Part shown: piece after piece, positions 17,661 to 26,447 of the stretch
Layout of the letters: each line of letters opens with the position of its first letter
Position numbering within the stretch: the first letter of the stretch is position 1
DNA from: Flavobacterium terrisoli
GTDB taxonomy: Bacteria; Bacteroidota; Bacteroidia; Flavobacteriales; Flavobacteriaceae
Reading direction: 5' to 3'
DNA length: 64,000 nucleotides
Assembly (NCBI RefSeq): GCF_030167905.1
Contig: NZ_JARGNA010000005.1
Span: 1 to 64,000 of the forward strand
Notes under the pieces: model-generated
Databases searched by the model: none
Told to the model about the DNA's origin: nothing
What the model saw: the letters and a program-made list of their open reading frames with translations, nothing else
Translations under genes and position numbers: made by a program

Positions 17661-17690
17661 TTGTTTATCTCAATTTTAATAGTAGATTTA
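17661..17690 (+). promoter_or_regulatory. Possible promoter of the nucleoside-permease gene
   Basis: TTG at 17661-17663, a 19-base spacer and TAGATTTA at 17683-17690, which matches TAnnTTTG at all but the last base. The ATG is at 17725. Confidence 0.55.
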
Positions 17691-17724
17691 CGGGCTATTT
17701 TCTTTAAACCAAAAACTATTATTT

Positions 17725-18978
17725 ATGAGTATTAAATTGAGATTGACATTGATGAGCTTCCTCCAGTTCTTTGTTTGGGGCGCGTGGTTGATTACGGTAG
17801 GAAACTATTGGTTTGGCACCAAGCAATGGAGCGGAGAACAATTTGGAGCCATCTTTTCTACTTTAGGGCTTTCTTCCATCGTAATGCCTGCCATTACCGG
17901 AATTATTGCCGATAAATGGATTAATGCAGAGAAACTCTACGGAGTGTTGCATATTCTTGGTGGTTTGGCTTTGTTGTACATTCCGCAGGTCAATGATCCA
18001 ACTACTTTTTATTATGTGATTTTTGCCGCGATGTTGTGCTATATGCCAACCATTTCGTTATCCAATTCGGTGGCCTACAATATTTTAAAAAGCAATGATT
18101 TTGATGTCGTTAAAGTCTTTCCGCCCATCAGGGTTTGGGGAACGATAGGTTTTATTGCCGCGATGTGGATAACCAATCTGACCGGTAATAAAGCTTCTTT
18201 CAATATGTTTTACCTGTCGGCTTTTGCCGCATTTGCATTAGGTTTTTATTCATTTACTTTACCAAAATGTCCGCCGCAAAGACTGATATCTGAGAATGCT
18301 TCGTTAACCGAAAAATTAGGCTTAAATGCTTTCAAATTATTCGGGACTTATAAAATGGCATTGTTCTTTATCTTCTCAATGTTTTTGGGTGGTGCTTTGC
18401 AGTTGACCAATATGTATGGCGATGTGTATTTATCTGAATTTGCCAATGTCCCTGAATATGCGGATTCATTCGTGGTTAAATATTCTACCATCATCATGTC
18501 GATTTCACAGATATCGGAAACCTTATTCATCTTGGCTATTCCATTTTTTCTAAAGCGTTTCGGAATAAAACAGGTCATGTTGATTTCGATGTTGGCGTGG
18601 GTATTGCGTTTTGGTTTGTTTGCTTACGGAAATCCGGTTGACGGTTTGTGGATGATTATCATGTCGTGTGTTGTTTACGGAATGGCATTTGACTTCTTTA
18701 ATATTTCAGGTTCGCTTTTCGTAGAAACGACTACCGATTCGAAGATTCGATCGTCAGCCCAAGGATTGTTTATGATGATGTCCAACGGATTTGGTGCTTT
18801 CTTTGGCGGATTAATCAGTGGATATGTAATCGATGAATTCTTTACGCATGATGGTACTCGTGACTGGCACAACATCTGGCTGGCTTTTGCCGGTTATGCC
18901 TTAGTCATCGCGATTGCCTTTGCGGTAATGTTCAAACACAAACACAACCCGAAAGATGTAGTGAATGTGAGTCATTAA
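17725..18978 (+). CDS. Nucleoside:H+ symporter-like MFS permease (NupG/XapB type)
   Basis: A 417-residue membrane protein with about 12 helices. The N-terminus RLTLMSFLQFFVWGAWLIT and the segment VFPPIRVWGTIGFI fit the nucleoside:H+ symporter family of MFS transporters. The role would be nucleoside or nucleobase uptake at the inner membrane. It has its own candidate promoter and a strong shared terminator, so it is likely monocistronic. Substrate is inferred from family resemblance only. Confidence 0.85.
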   Translation: MSIKLRLTLMSFLQFFVWGAWLITVGNYWFGTKQWSGEQFGAIFSTLGLSSIVMPAITGIIADKWINAEKLYGVLHILGGLALLYIPQVNDPTTFYYVIFAAMLCYMPTISLSNSVAYNILKSNDFDVVKVFPPIRVWGTIGFIAAMWITNLTGNKASFNMFYLSAFAAFALGFYSFTLPKCPPQRLISENASLTEKLGLNAFKLFGTYKMALFFIFSMFLGGALQLTNMYGDVYLSEFANVPEYADSFVVKYSTIIMSISQISETLFILAIPFFLKRFGIKQVMLISMLAWVLRFGLFAYGNPVDGLWMIIMSCVVYGMAFDFFNISGSLFVETTTDSKIRSSAQGLFMMMSNGFGAFFGGLISGYVIDEFFTHDGTRDWHNIWLAFAGYALVIAIAFAVMFKHKHNPKDVVNVSH

Positions 18979-18981
18979 AAT

Positions 18982-19013
18982 AAAAAAGCCTTTCAAATCT
19001 GAAAGGCTTTTTT
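18982..19013. terminator. Bidirectional intrinsic terminator
   Basis: A long stem (18982-18994 with 19001-19013) has A and T tracts on both sides. It lies between the convergent permease and symporter genes and can serve both strands. It overlaps the stop codon of the minus-strand gene. Confidence 0.9.
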
Positions 19014-20232
19014 ATTCTAAATCCATCGGATGTTCCGGATCTACAAATTCATTTTCGTTTTTGGAAATGACAATCGCCGCCACGCCGTTTCCGATAAAAT
19101 TGGTAATGGCTCTGGCTTCGCTCATGAATTTATCTACTCCCAAAAGGAACGCTAAGCCTTCTAACGGGATTTTGTGAATGGCAGTTAAGGTCGAAGCCAA
19201 AATGATAAAACCGCTTCCGGTAATGCCTGCTGCACCTTTGGAGGTAATCATCAATAGTCCTAAAATTGTCAGGATTTCACCGAATGAAAGATGGACATTA
19301 TACAATTGTGCCAAAAAAATAACCGCCATCGAAAGATAAATTGAAGTGCCGTCAAGGTTAAAGGAATAACCCGTTGGCACGACCAATCCCACAACCGATT
19401 TGCTGCAACCCATGCTTTCGAGTTTAGTCATTAAATTAGGTAAAGCCGGTTCGGAGGAAGAAGTTCCGAGAACGATTAGCAATTCAGCTTTTAAATATTT
19501 GATAAAATCCCAAATGCTGATTTTGTAATAACGGAGAATGCTTCCCAGGACCAGAAAGATAAAAATCGCCATCGTAACATAAACGGTCAGCATCAATTTC
19601 CCTAAAGGAATCAGCGTATGCAACCCGAATTTCCCAACGGTGTACGCCATGCCGCCGAAGGCACCCAGTGGAGCCAGATGCATCACAATTTTCAACGCCC
19701 TGAAAACGAATTTGGAGCATTTGTATAAAACATCGACAACTGCTTGTCTTTTGCTGTAATAATTCAACAGTACGCCGCAGATTATGGCAACTACCAAAAC
19801 CTGAAGTGTGAAGTTACTGAGAAAAAAATCAAGCCAATTGAAGTCACTCGTCGCTCTCGAAGTATACTGACTTGCATCCTGAATATCCAAACCGGTTTTG
19901 TCTATTTTCCCCGGTTGAATTATATAAGCCGCAGCAACGCCGATGACCAGGGCAAATGTGGTTACGACTTCAAAATAAATGAGTGATTTGATTCCGATGC
20001 GCCCGACTTTCTTTAAATCGCCCATACCGGCAATGCCCAGAACAATGGTAAGGAAAATGATTGGTCCGATAAAAATTTTGACCAATTGGATAAATGAATC
20101 GCCAACGATTTTCATTTGCTGCCCGGTTTCGGGTTGGTAATGCCCAAGCAAAACCCCGCAGACAATGGCGATTAAGACCCAAAACGTGAGGTTGGTCGTG
20201 ATTTTGAATAATAAAGATTCGTTGGCTTTCAT
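19012..20232 (-). CDS. Dicarboxylate/amino acid:cation symporter (GltP/DctA family)
   Basis: A protein of about 406 residues in the DAACS family, which imports glutamate, aspartate or C4-dicarboxylates with H+ or Na+. The re-entrant loop SSSEPALPNL and the motif GYSFNLDGTSIYL of the transport core are present, along with about eight membrane segments. An ATG at 20250 is also in frame, but the start at 20232 (MKANESLLFK) gives the usual family N-terminus, so I chose it. The gene converges on the nucleoside permease gene and shares its terminator. Whether it prefers glutamate or dicarboxylates cannot be told. Confidence 0.92.
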   Translation of the reverse strand: MKANESLLFKITTNLTFWVLIAIVCGVLLGHYQPETGQQMKIVGDSFIQLVKIFIGPIIFLTIVLGIAGMGDLKKVGRIGIKSLIYFEVVTTFALVIGVAAAYIIQPGKIDKTGLDIQDASQYTSRATSDFNWLDFFLSNFTLQVLVVAIICGVLLNYYSKRQAVVDVLYKCSKFVFRALKIVMHLAPLGAFGGMAYTVGKFGLHTLIPLGKLMLTVYVTMAIFIFLVLGSILRYYKISIWDFIKYLKAELLIVLGTSSSEPALPNLMTKLESMGCSKSVVGLVVPTGYSFNLDGTSIYLSMAVIFLAQLYNVHLSFGEILTILGLLMITSKGAAGITGSGFIILASTLTAIHKIPLEGLAFLLGVDKFMSEARAITNFIGNGVAAIVISKNENEFVDPEHPMDLE

Positions 20233-20273
20233 ACGATGACAAGATAACATTTATTCAATACAATTCCCAATTT

Positions 20274-20323
20274 AGCCCCGATGGAAGGAAGCTGCCATGC
20301 AGCCCGGACAGCGGGAACATGGA
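20274..20323 (+). repeat. Dispersed 50-bp intergenic repeat, copy 2
   Basis: Gap-free partner of 5439-5488, with 8 mismatches in 50 bases. The central hairpin (GCTGC, loop CAT, GCAGC) is identical in both copies. It lies in the roughly 320-base gap between the GltP-type gene and rpsA, upstream of the rpsA promoter. Aside from this repeat, the promoter and the leader, that gap holds nothing else I can support. Confidence 0.8.
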
Positions 20324-20404
20324 ATGCTTTGAAAACCAATCTATTCGCTTCAGAAAAATAAAATCTTTTCTCTTTTTCTTGACTCTATTTTCTGCTCTAA
20401 ATGT

Positions 20405-20434
20405 TTTGTAATTAAGAAATTATGCTTACTTTTG
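20405..20434 (+). promoter_or_regulatory. rpsA promoter
   Basis: TTTG at 20405-20408, an 18-base spacer and an exact TACTTTTG at 20427-20434. Transcription would begin near 20440, leaving a leader of about 110 bases before the rpsA ATG at 20553. Confidence 0.8.
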
Positions 20435-20552
20435 CAGTCCTTTTGGCGGAGTAGAGTTTACAAAAGGGTTAAACAACTTATAACTAACACTGCTGTGTTT
20501 TTATTCGCATCAAAGAAACTCAAGAAGCATAGCATACAAATTTTTTATCAGC

Positions 20553-22328
20553 ATGTCTGAATTAAATAAAGAACAACAAGCGTTTTTAAACGAATTTAAC
20601 TGGCACAATTACGCAGAAGGAATTGACGCAGTAGACGCGAAAAACTTACAAGAGTTTGAAGATTTAGTTACTAAAACTTTCATTTCTACCGATCAGGAAG
20701 AAGTTGTAGAAGGTGTTGTAGTTAGAATCACTGACAGAGACGCAATCGTTGACATTAACGCGAAATCGGAAGGAGTTATCTCTTTGAATGAGTTCCGTTA
20801 CAACCCAAACTTAAAAGTGGGTGACAAAGTTGAAGTATTAATTGACGTTCGTGAGGACAAAACAGGTCAATTGGTATTATCACACAGAAAAGCAAGAACT
20901 ATCAAATCATGGGATAGAGTTATTGCAGCTAATGAAACCGGAGAAATCGTTAACGGTTTTGTTAAATGTAGAACTAAAGGTGGTATGATCGTTGACGTAT
21001 TCGGTATCGAAGCGTTCTTACCGGGATCACAAATTGATGTGAAACCAATCCGTGACTATGATGTATACGTAAACAAAATGATGGAGTTCAAAGTAGTGAA
21101 AATCAACCACGAATTCAAAAACGTTGTTGTTTCACACAAAGCGCTTATCGAAGCTGACATCGAAGTTCAGAAAAAAGAAATCATTGGTCAATTAGAAAAA
21201 GGACAAGTATTAGAAGGTGTTGTTAAAAACATTACTTCTTACGGTGTGTTTATTGATTTAGGTGGTGTAGATGGATTAATCCACATTACTGACCTTTCTT
21301 GGTCAAGAATCAATCACCCAAGCGAAGTTCTTGAATTAGACCAAAAATTAAACGTTGTAATCCTTGATTTCGATGATGAGAAAACAAGAATTCAATTAGG
21401 TTTAAAACAATTAAACGCTCACCCATGGGATGCTTTAGACTCTAAATTAACTATTGGAGATAAAGTTAAAGGTAAAGTAGTAGTAATCGCGGATTACGGT
21501 GCATTTATCGAAGTTGCTGAAGGTGTTGAAGGTTTAATCCACGTTTCTGAAATGTCTTGGTCAACTCACTTAAGAAGTGCTCAGGATTTCGTAAAAGTTG
21601 GTGACACTGTTGAGGCAGTTATCTTAACTTTAGACAGAGATGATCGTAAAATGTCTTTAGGTATCAAACAATTAACGCAAGATCCTTGGACAGATATTAC
21701 TTCTAAATACCCTGTAGGTTCTAAACATACAGGTATCGTTAGAAACTTTACTAACTTCGGTATTTTCGTTGAGTTAGAAGAAGGAATCGACGGTTTAGTA
21801 TACATCTCTGATTTATCTTGGACTAAGAAAATCAAACACCCATCAGAATTTGTTAACGTAGGTGATAAATTAGATGTAGTAGTATTAGAGTTGGATGTTG
21901 AAGGACGTAAATTATCTTTAGGTCACAAACAAACTACTGCTAACCCTTGGGACAAACATGAAGATGCTTTCGCTGTAGGAACTGTTCACACAGGAACTAT
22001 CGCTGAGATTGTTGACAAAGGTGCTACTGTAGATTTCGGAGATGATGTTGTTGCGTTTATCCCAACACGTCACTTGGAAAAAGAAGATGGTAAGAAATTG
22101 AAAAAAGGTGAAGAAGCTGAATTCAAAGTAATTGAGTTCAACAAAGAATTCAAAAGAGTTGTTGCTTCTCACACGGCTATTTTCAGAGAAGAAGAAGAGA
22201 AAAATGTTAAAGCGGTTGCTGAATCAGTAGCTTCTAATAACAATGCTCCGGCTTCAACTTTAGGAGATAACAATGATATCCTTGCCGGATTGAAAGCAAA
22301 AATGGAAAAAAGCGAGAAAAAGAAATAA
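20553..22328 (+). CDS. rpsA: 30S ribosomal protein S1
   Basis: A 591-residue RNA-binding ribosomal protein needed for mRNA binding. Six S1 repeats are visible, beginning near residues 50, 130, 220, 305, 390 and 475; repeats three to five carry the classic YGVFIDLGGVDGLIHITDLSW-like pattern. The C-terminal tail is lysine- and glutamate-rich. Codon choice is visibly more uniform than in neighbours, as expected for a highly expressed gene. The promoter is strong and the leader is long. The gene is monocistronic with its own terminator. Confidence 0.97.
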   Translation: MSELNKEQQAFLNEFNWHNYAEGIDAVDAKNLQEFEDLVTKTFISTDQEEVVEGVVVRITDRDAIVDINAKSEGVISLNEFRYNPNLKVGDKVEVLIDVREDKTGQLVLSHRKARTIKSWDRVIAANETGEIVNGFVKCRTKGGMIVDVFGIEAFLPGSQIDVKPIRDYDVYVNKMMEFKVVKINHEFKNVVVSHKALIEADIEVQKKEIIGQLEKGQVLEGVVKNITSYGVFIDLGGVDGLIHITDLSWSRINHPSEVLELDQKLNVVILDFDDEKTRIQLGLKQLNAHPWDALDSKLTIGDKVKGKVVVIADYGAFIEVAEGVEGLIHVSEMSWSTHLRSAQDFVKVGDTVEAVILTLDRDDRKMSLGIKQLTQDPWTDITSKYPVGSKHTGIVRNFTNFGIFVELEEGIDGLVYISDLSWTKKIKHPSEFVNVGDKLDVVVLELDVEGRKLSLGHKQTTANPWDKHEDAFAVGTVHTGTIAEIVDKGATVDFGDDVVAFIPTRHLEKEDGKKLKKGEEAEFKVIEFNKEFKRVVASHTAIFREEEEKNVKAVAESVASNNNAPASTLGDNNDILAGLKAKMEKSEKKK

Positions 22329-22350
22329 TTCTTGTTTTTGATAAATAGAA

Positions 22351-22376
22351 AGCCTCGAGTCATCGGGGCTTTTTTG
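22351..22376 (+). terminator. Intrinsic terminator after rpsA
   Basis: AGCCTCGA (22351-22358) pairs with TCGGGGCT (22363-22370), with one G-U pair and a GTCA loop, followed by a T run. It may also serve the convergent gene that ends at 22378. Confidence 0.88.
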
Positions 22377-22377
22377 T

Positions 22378-23094
22378 TTAGTTATTATAGTATTCGCGTT
22401 GCCAAATCTCTTCGTTGAAGTTTTTGCCCATCATAAAAAAGTAATAGGCAAAAACCGCAAAGATGGATTTAAAGGCAAACAAAAATATGATTACAGAAGC
22501 CAACGGAACTGATTTGCTCAGGTTGTTTTCGGGAATCAAAAACGTAATAATGATACTGACAATAACGCTCGTAATCGTAAAATTCCCCAGGTTTTTAACC
22601 GGTAATACCAATAACTTTCGCAGCGGATTCATTTCGTTTCCCCATTGGTGAACCAAATAATAATAATCATTCCCAATAGGAATAAAAAGCAAAGGATCAT
22701 CATAATTCAACAGGTGAAAGGATTTGCTTGGCGCTACAATTTTAAATCCTTCCAAAGAAGTACTGTGTTCTTTTTCTAACACTCTGATTTTAGAAATGGC
22801 TTCTTCCGGAATATTGTTTTTAAAGATATTGCTGTCCAAAAACCGCAAACGGTAATCGATGCAAAGGGTTTTGATTTGTTCTAAATGGAAAATCTTATCG
22901 GTTTCCAATAAATCAAACTTTAGCTGATTAGGTTTTGTTGAACTTTCTTTTAAAAGCTTATGAGTAATTTGTTCCCGTGCCAAATTATTTTCGGCAAAAA
23001 TCGCTTTTACTTCTGCTAAAATGGCTGCTTCCGATTTGAATTTTCTTCTTTGGGTAAGCAATTCTTTTTCGAGGTTCAATTTGTTGACAAGCAT
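22378..23094 (-). CDS. Hypothetical membrane protein
   Basis: A protein of about 238 residues that I do not recognise. The first 130 residues are soluble and rich in lysine, glutamate and leucine, with likely helices. A central stretch (FHLLNYDDPLLFIPIGNDYYYLVHQWG) is rich in aromatics. Two hydrophobic segments near the C-terminus (about 168-188 and 195-220) look like membrane helices. The open frame extends to a TTG at 23151, but the ATG at 23094 has AGGAT a few bases upstream and gives a cleaner N-terminus, so I prefer it. It converges on rpsA. No function is proposed. Confidence 0.75.
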   Translation of the reverse strand: MLVNKLNLEKELLTQRRKFKSEAAILAEVKAIFAENNLAREQITHKLLKESSTKPNQLKFDLLETDKIFHLEQIKTLCIDYRLRFLDSNIFKNNIPEEAISKIRVLEKEHSTSLEGFKIVAPSKSFHLLNYDDPLLFIPIGNDYYYLVHQWGNEMNPLRKLLVLPVKNLGNFTITSVIVSIIITFLIPENNLSKSVPLASVIIFLFAFKSIFAVFAYYFFMMGKNFNEEIWQREYYNN

Positions 23095-23250
23095 TTTTAT
23101 TATCCTTTTTAAATATTTGATAATGCGAATATTATGAATTCTAAGATACAAAAATTAATTTTCGATACAACGCAGACAATGGAATTAATTGTGTTGTAAC
23201 AGTTGTTAAAGTTTTCAGAAAAATGGAATCGGGCAAAACCATAAACGATT

Positions 23251-23278
23251 TTGCGGCGTAAATGAGCCTATAACTTTA
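23251..23278 (+). promoter_or_regulatory. Possible promoter of the fasciclin gene
   Basis: TTG at 23251-23253, a 17-base spacer and TAACTTTA at 23271-23278, one base off TAnnTTTG. The ATG is at 23293. Confidence 0.55.
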
Positions 23279-23292
23279 AACAACGAATTGCT

Positions 23293-23859
23293 ATGAAAAC
23301 TAGACATTTTTTTACAACCACATTTTTTGCTTTGACACTATTTGTTAGTACAGTTGCTTTGGCACAAAAAGAAAAAACAGTAACCGTTGGCGGCGCGCCA
23401 ATGTATCCTTTTAAAAACATTATTGAAAATGCTGTAAACTCAAAAGACCACACCACTTTAGTGGCTGCCGTAAAAGCAGCCGATTTGGTAGCGACCCTAC
23501 AAACTAAAGGGCCATTCACTGTTTTTGCGCCAACCAATGCCGCTTTTGATAATCTGCCAAAAGGAACAGTAGAAACTTTATTAAAACCCGAAAACAAAAA
23601 ACTATTGCAAACCATCCTGACTTATCATGTTGTAGCCGGAAAAATGAATGCTTCCGATATCGCCACAGCCATTAAAAAAGGAAATGGTAAAGCGACTTTG
23701 AAAACGGTAAGCGGTGGCACACTGACTGCCTGGGCCAAAGGAAATGAGGTTTACCTGACTGATGAAAATGGGAAAAGTGCCAAAGTAACCATTGCCGATG
23801 TCAACCAATCTAACGGTGTGATTCATGTCATTGATGCGGTTGTAACACCTAAATCATAA
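23293..23859 (+). CDS. Secreted fasciclin (FAS1) domain protein
   Basis: A 188-residue exported protein with a signal peptide of about 24 residues (ending ALA before QKEK). One FAS1 domain covers about 45-186. It shows the two conserved FAS1 boxes: GPFTVFAPTNAAFDNLP near 73-90 and a C-terminal NGVIHVIDAVVTP, with TYHVVAGK between them. FAS1 domains mediate adhesion or protein contact at the cell surface; the partner is unknown. The gene has its own candidate promoter and a strong terminator. Confidence 0.93.
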   Translation: MKTRHFFTTTFFALTLFVSTVALAQKEKTVTVGGAPMYPFKNIIENAVNSKDHTTLVAAVKAADLVATLQTKGPFTVFAPTNAAFDNLPKGTVETLLKPENKKLLQTILTYHVVAGKMNASDIATAIKKGNGKATLKTVSGGTLTAWAKGNEVYLTDENGKSAKVTIADVNQSNGVIHVIDAVVTPKS

Positions 23860-23896
23860 CTTATACTCAATTACTTCGAAAACGTTTTGTGTAAAA

Positions 23897-23926
23897 GAAA
23901 AGTCCCGAGCTATCGGGACTTTTTGT
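23897..23926 (+). terminator. Intrinsic terminator after the fasciclin gene
   Basis: AGTCCCGA (23901-23908) pairs with TCGGGACT (23913-23920) around a GCTA loop; flanking A and T runs extend the stem. Confidence 0.9.
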
Positions 23927-23951
23927 TTTCATAAGTAATTTGCTATATTTG
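23923..23951 (+). promoter_or_regulatory. Promoter of the MBOAT/SGNH pair
   Basis: TTG at 23923-23925, an 18-base spacer and an exact TATATTTG at 23944-23951, 19 bases before the ATG at 23971. The -33 element begins within the T run of the preceding terminator. Confidence 0.75.
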
Positions 23952-23970
23952 AGCAAAATGAGGACAATCC

Positions 23971-25416
23971 ATGCTTTTTAACTCCTTAAGCTTTGCCATA
24001 TTCTTACCGATAGTTTTTATATTGTATTGGTTTGTATGCAACAAAAACTTACGCCTGCAAAATATATTACTGGTTGTCGCGAGTTATTTCTTTTATGCTT
24101 GTTGGGATTGGCGATTTCTGTTCCTGTTGGTTTTCTCTATTTTACTGGATTATTTTACCGCAATCAAAATGGCGGAAGCCAAAAATCAAAGCATCAAGAC
24201 TTTCTGGCTTTGGTTGAGCATTTCAGTGAACTTAGGATTTTTAGGATTCTTTAAATATTACAATTTCTTTATTACGGAGTTTGCAGAAGCCATTTCCAAT
24301 TTTGGGTTGCAGGTAAATCCCTGGACGTTGAAAGTCATTTTACCGGTCGGGATTTCATTCTACACTTTTCACGGATTATCCTATGTGATTGATATTTATA
24401 ATGACCGAATAAAAGTGGAGCGAAACTTTATTGATTACTCGGTTTTTGTGAGCTTCTTTCCGCTCCTAGTGGCCGGACCAATAGAAAGAGCAACCCATTT
24501 ATTACCCCAAATACAAAAAAAGAGAACCTTTGATTATGCCATGGCGGCAGATGGACTGCGGCAAATCCTTTGGGGATTATTCAAAAAGATAGTAATCGCT
24601 GATAAATGCGCACTCTATGCCAATGAGATATTCAACAATTCAGCCGAACATTCGGGAAGTACACTTTTTCTCGGCGCGGTTTATTTTGCGTTTCAAATCT
24701 ATGGGGATTTTTCCGGTTACTCCGACATTGCTTTAGGAACAGCCAAACTCTTCGGAATCGATTTATTGCGCAATTTTGCCTTTCCTTATTTTTCAAGAGA
24801 TATTGCCGAATTCTGGAGACGTTGGCATATTTCACTGTCTTCCTGGTTTAGGGATTATTTGTATATCCCGCTTGGTGGCAGTAAAGGCGGCATGTGGATG
24901 AGCATCAGAAATACATTTATCATCTTTTTGGTCAGTGGTTTTTGGCATGGCGCCAATTGGACTTATATCATTTGGGGACTGTTGAACGCTTTATACATCA
25001 TGCCTTCGATTATTTTTAAAACCAATAGAAACAACCTCGACATTGTGGCGCAAGGCAAATATTTGCCTTCAGTAAAGGAGTTTTTCCAAATGGCACTTAC
25101 ATTCTGCCTGGCGGTTTTTGCCTGGATATTTTTTAGATCAGCCAACTTAACGCAGGCGATGGATTATGTTTCAGATATGTTTTCATGGAGTTTGTTTGCG
25201 ATGCCAACCAAAATGCCCGACAACAACAATACTTTTATCATGCTGGCTTTCTTTCTTATTATAGAATGGCTGGGCAGAGAACAACAATTTGCCATTTCAA
25301 AATTAGGATTGAATTGGAAAAGGCCAATCCGTTGGGCTTTTTATTACGCCCTTATCGTTATCATTTTTTATTGCGTAGATTCCAAAGAGCAACAATTTAT
25401 CTACTTTCAATTTTAA
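23971..25416 (+). CDS. MBOAT-family O-acyltransferase (AlgI-like)
   Basis: A 481-residue multi-spanning membrane protein of the MBOAT family. It starts MLFNSLSFAIFLPIVFILYW, a hallmark of AlgI-like proteins. The family histidine lies in FWHGANWTYIIWG, and other conserved segments include FPLLVAGPIERA and FYGDFSGYSDIA-like text. Members move acyl groups across the membrane for O-acetylation of exopolysaccharide, peptidoglycan or teichoic acid. The next gene starts 6 bases downstream and encodes an SGNH-like protein, the usual partner that completes acyl transfer outside the membrane. The polymer modified here is unknown. Confidence 0.93.
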   Translation: MLFNSLSFAIFLPIVFILYWFVCNKNLRLQNILLVVASYFFYACWDWRFLFLLVFSILLDYFTAIKMAEAKNQSIKTFWLWLSISVNLGFLGFFKYYNFFITEFAEAISNFGLQVNPWTLKVILPVGISFYTFHGLSYVIDIYNDRIKVERNFIDYSVFVSFFPLLVAGPIERATHLLPQIQKKRTFDYAMAADGLRQILWGLFKKIVIADKCALYANEIFNNSAEHSGSTLFLGAVYFAFQIYGDFSGYSDIALGTAKLFGIDLLRNFAFPYFSRDIAEFWRRWHISLSSWFRDYLYIPLGGSKGGMWMSIRNTFIIFLVSGFWHGANWTYIIWGLLNALYIMPSIIFKTNRNNLDIVAQGKYLPSVKEFFQMALTFCLAVFAWIFFRSANLTQAMDYVSDMFSWSLFAMPTKMPDNNNTFIMLAFFLIIEWLGREQQFAISKLGLNWKRPIRWAFYYALIVIIFYCVDSKEQQFIYFQF

Positions 25417-25421
25417 GCGGC

Positions 25422-26396
25422 ATGAAAAAATTTATTAAATACCTGATTTATTTTGCCTTGCCCTTTATTGCTATTGTGGCTTTCTTTGAAATTTACCTAA
25501 GGCAGATTGATACCACTTATACCGAAAAAGAAAAAGAAATTCTTCAGGACCAAAAGAAAATCGAAGTGTTGATATTGGGAAATTCCCGAGCTACTTTGGG
25601 TATTGATCCAAATCAATTTGAAGTGCATGCTTTTAATTTGGCCAATGTAGCCCAACCTTTGTATTACGACAAACGCATTGCTTTAAAACATTTGGACAAA
25701 CTCACAAACCTAAAATATGTCTTTATCACAGTAGACGCCACCTCGTTAAATTATTCCAGAATGGACAGCAGAGCCATTTGGTCCTATTATGGCAACGGCG
25801 TTGAATATGAGAACGAAATGCCTTTCCTGTCAAAATGGTCTTATCTGGAAGGATATTCAGCCAGTATTGCCATTCATTTATTAAAAAATGATATCAGCGG
25901 CAAGTTCAAAACAATTAAGGCTATTGACCTGGATGACGAACATAAATTAGACATGCCAATAAAAAAAGGATTTTTCACTTATAAAAACAGCAGGGAGGAA
26001 GGCATGTCACCCGAACATATTTTGGTTAGGGCAAATCAAGGAAAAGACGATGGCGATTCTCCTGAAAAAAAGGAAATCGTAAATGATCTGGAAGATTTTA
26101 TCAAAACCTTAAAAGCAAAGAACATTACTCCGATATTGATCACCATGCCATGCTACGAAGACTATGTAAAAATGCTCCACAAAAATGTCATAAAAAGATC
26201 GGAATCGGATTTTAAAAATTTAGCCGAAAAATTCAATCTTGAATACTGGAATTATTTGAACCATCCGATGAAACGAACTGATTTTCACGACTGTGATCAC
26301 TTGAATATAAACGGTGCTGTAAAATTTTCCAAAGTGCTTAATGATAGACTTAAGGAAAAGATGAAAGCAGATAAACTCCTTTCCGGAAACAAATAA
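25422..26396 (+). CDS. SGNH-like membrane-anchored protein, MBOAT partner
   Basis: A 324-residue protein with one N-terminal membrane segment (about 5-24) and an outer domain. GNSRA at 53-57 resembles SGNH block I with S55 as nucleophile, and DCDH at 290-293 resembles the final DxxH block. The frame is open further upstream, but the ATG at 25422 is 6 bases after the MBOAT stop and gives a proper signal anchor, so the upstream extension is rejected. Pairing with an AlgI-like protein parallels AlgI/AlgJ and DltB/DltD systems. A role in O-acylation of a surface polymer is inferred. Confidence 0.83.
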   Translation: MKKFIKYLIYFALPFIAIVAFFEIYLRQIDTTYTEKEKEILQDQKKIEVLILGNSRATLGIDPNQFEVHAFNLANVAQPLYYDKRIALKHLDKLTNLKYVFITVDATSLNYSRMDSRAIWSYYGNGVEYENEMPFLSKWSYLEGYSASIAIHLLKNDISGKFKTIKAIDLDDEHKLDMPIKKGFFTYKNSREEGMSPEHILVRANQGKDDGDSPEKKEIVNDLEDFIKTLKAKNITPILITMPCYEDYVKMLHKNVIKRSESDFKNLAEKFNLEYWNYLNHPMKRTDFHDCDHLNINGAVKFSKVLNDRLKEKMKADKLLSGNK

Positions 26397-26397
26397 A

Positions 26398-26425
26398 AAT
26401 GCCCGAAGAAATTCGGGCATTTTTT
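26398..26425. terminator. Bidirectional terminator between the SGNH gene and pheT
   Basis: GCCCGAA (26401-26407) pairs with TTCGGGC (26412-26418) around GAAA, and flanking A/T bases extend it. T runs exist in both orientations for the two convergent genes. Confidence 0.9.
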
Positions 26426-26447
26426 ATATTATATAAAAGTGAAGTGA

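Noticed and set aside
25185..25421. Upstream extension of the SGNH-like protein
   Set aside because: It overlaps the MBOAT gene by more than 230 bases and gives no sensible N-terminus; the ATG at 25422 begins a signal anchor.
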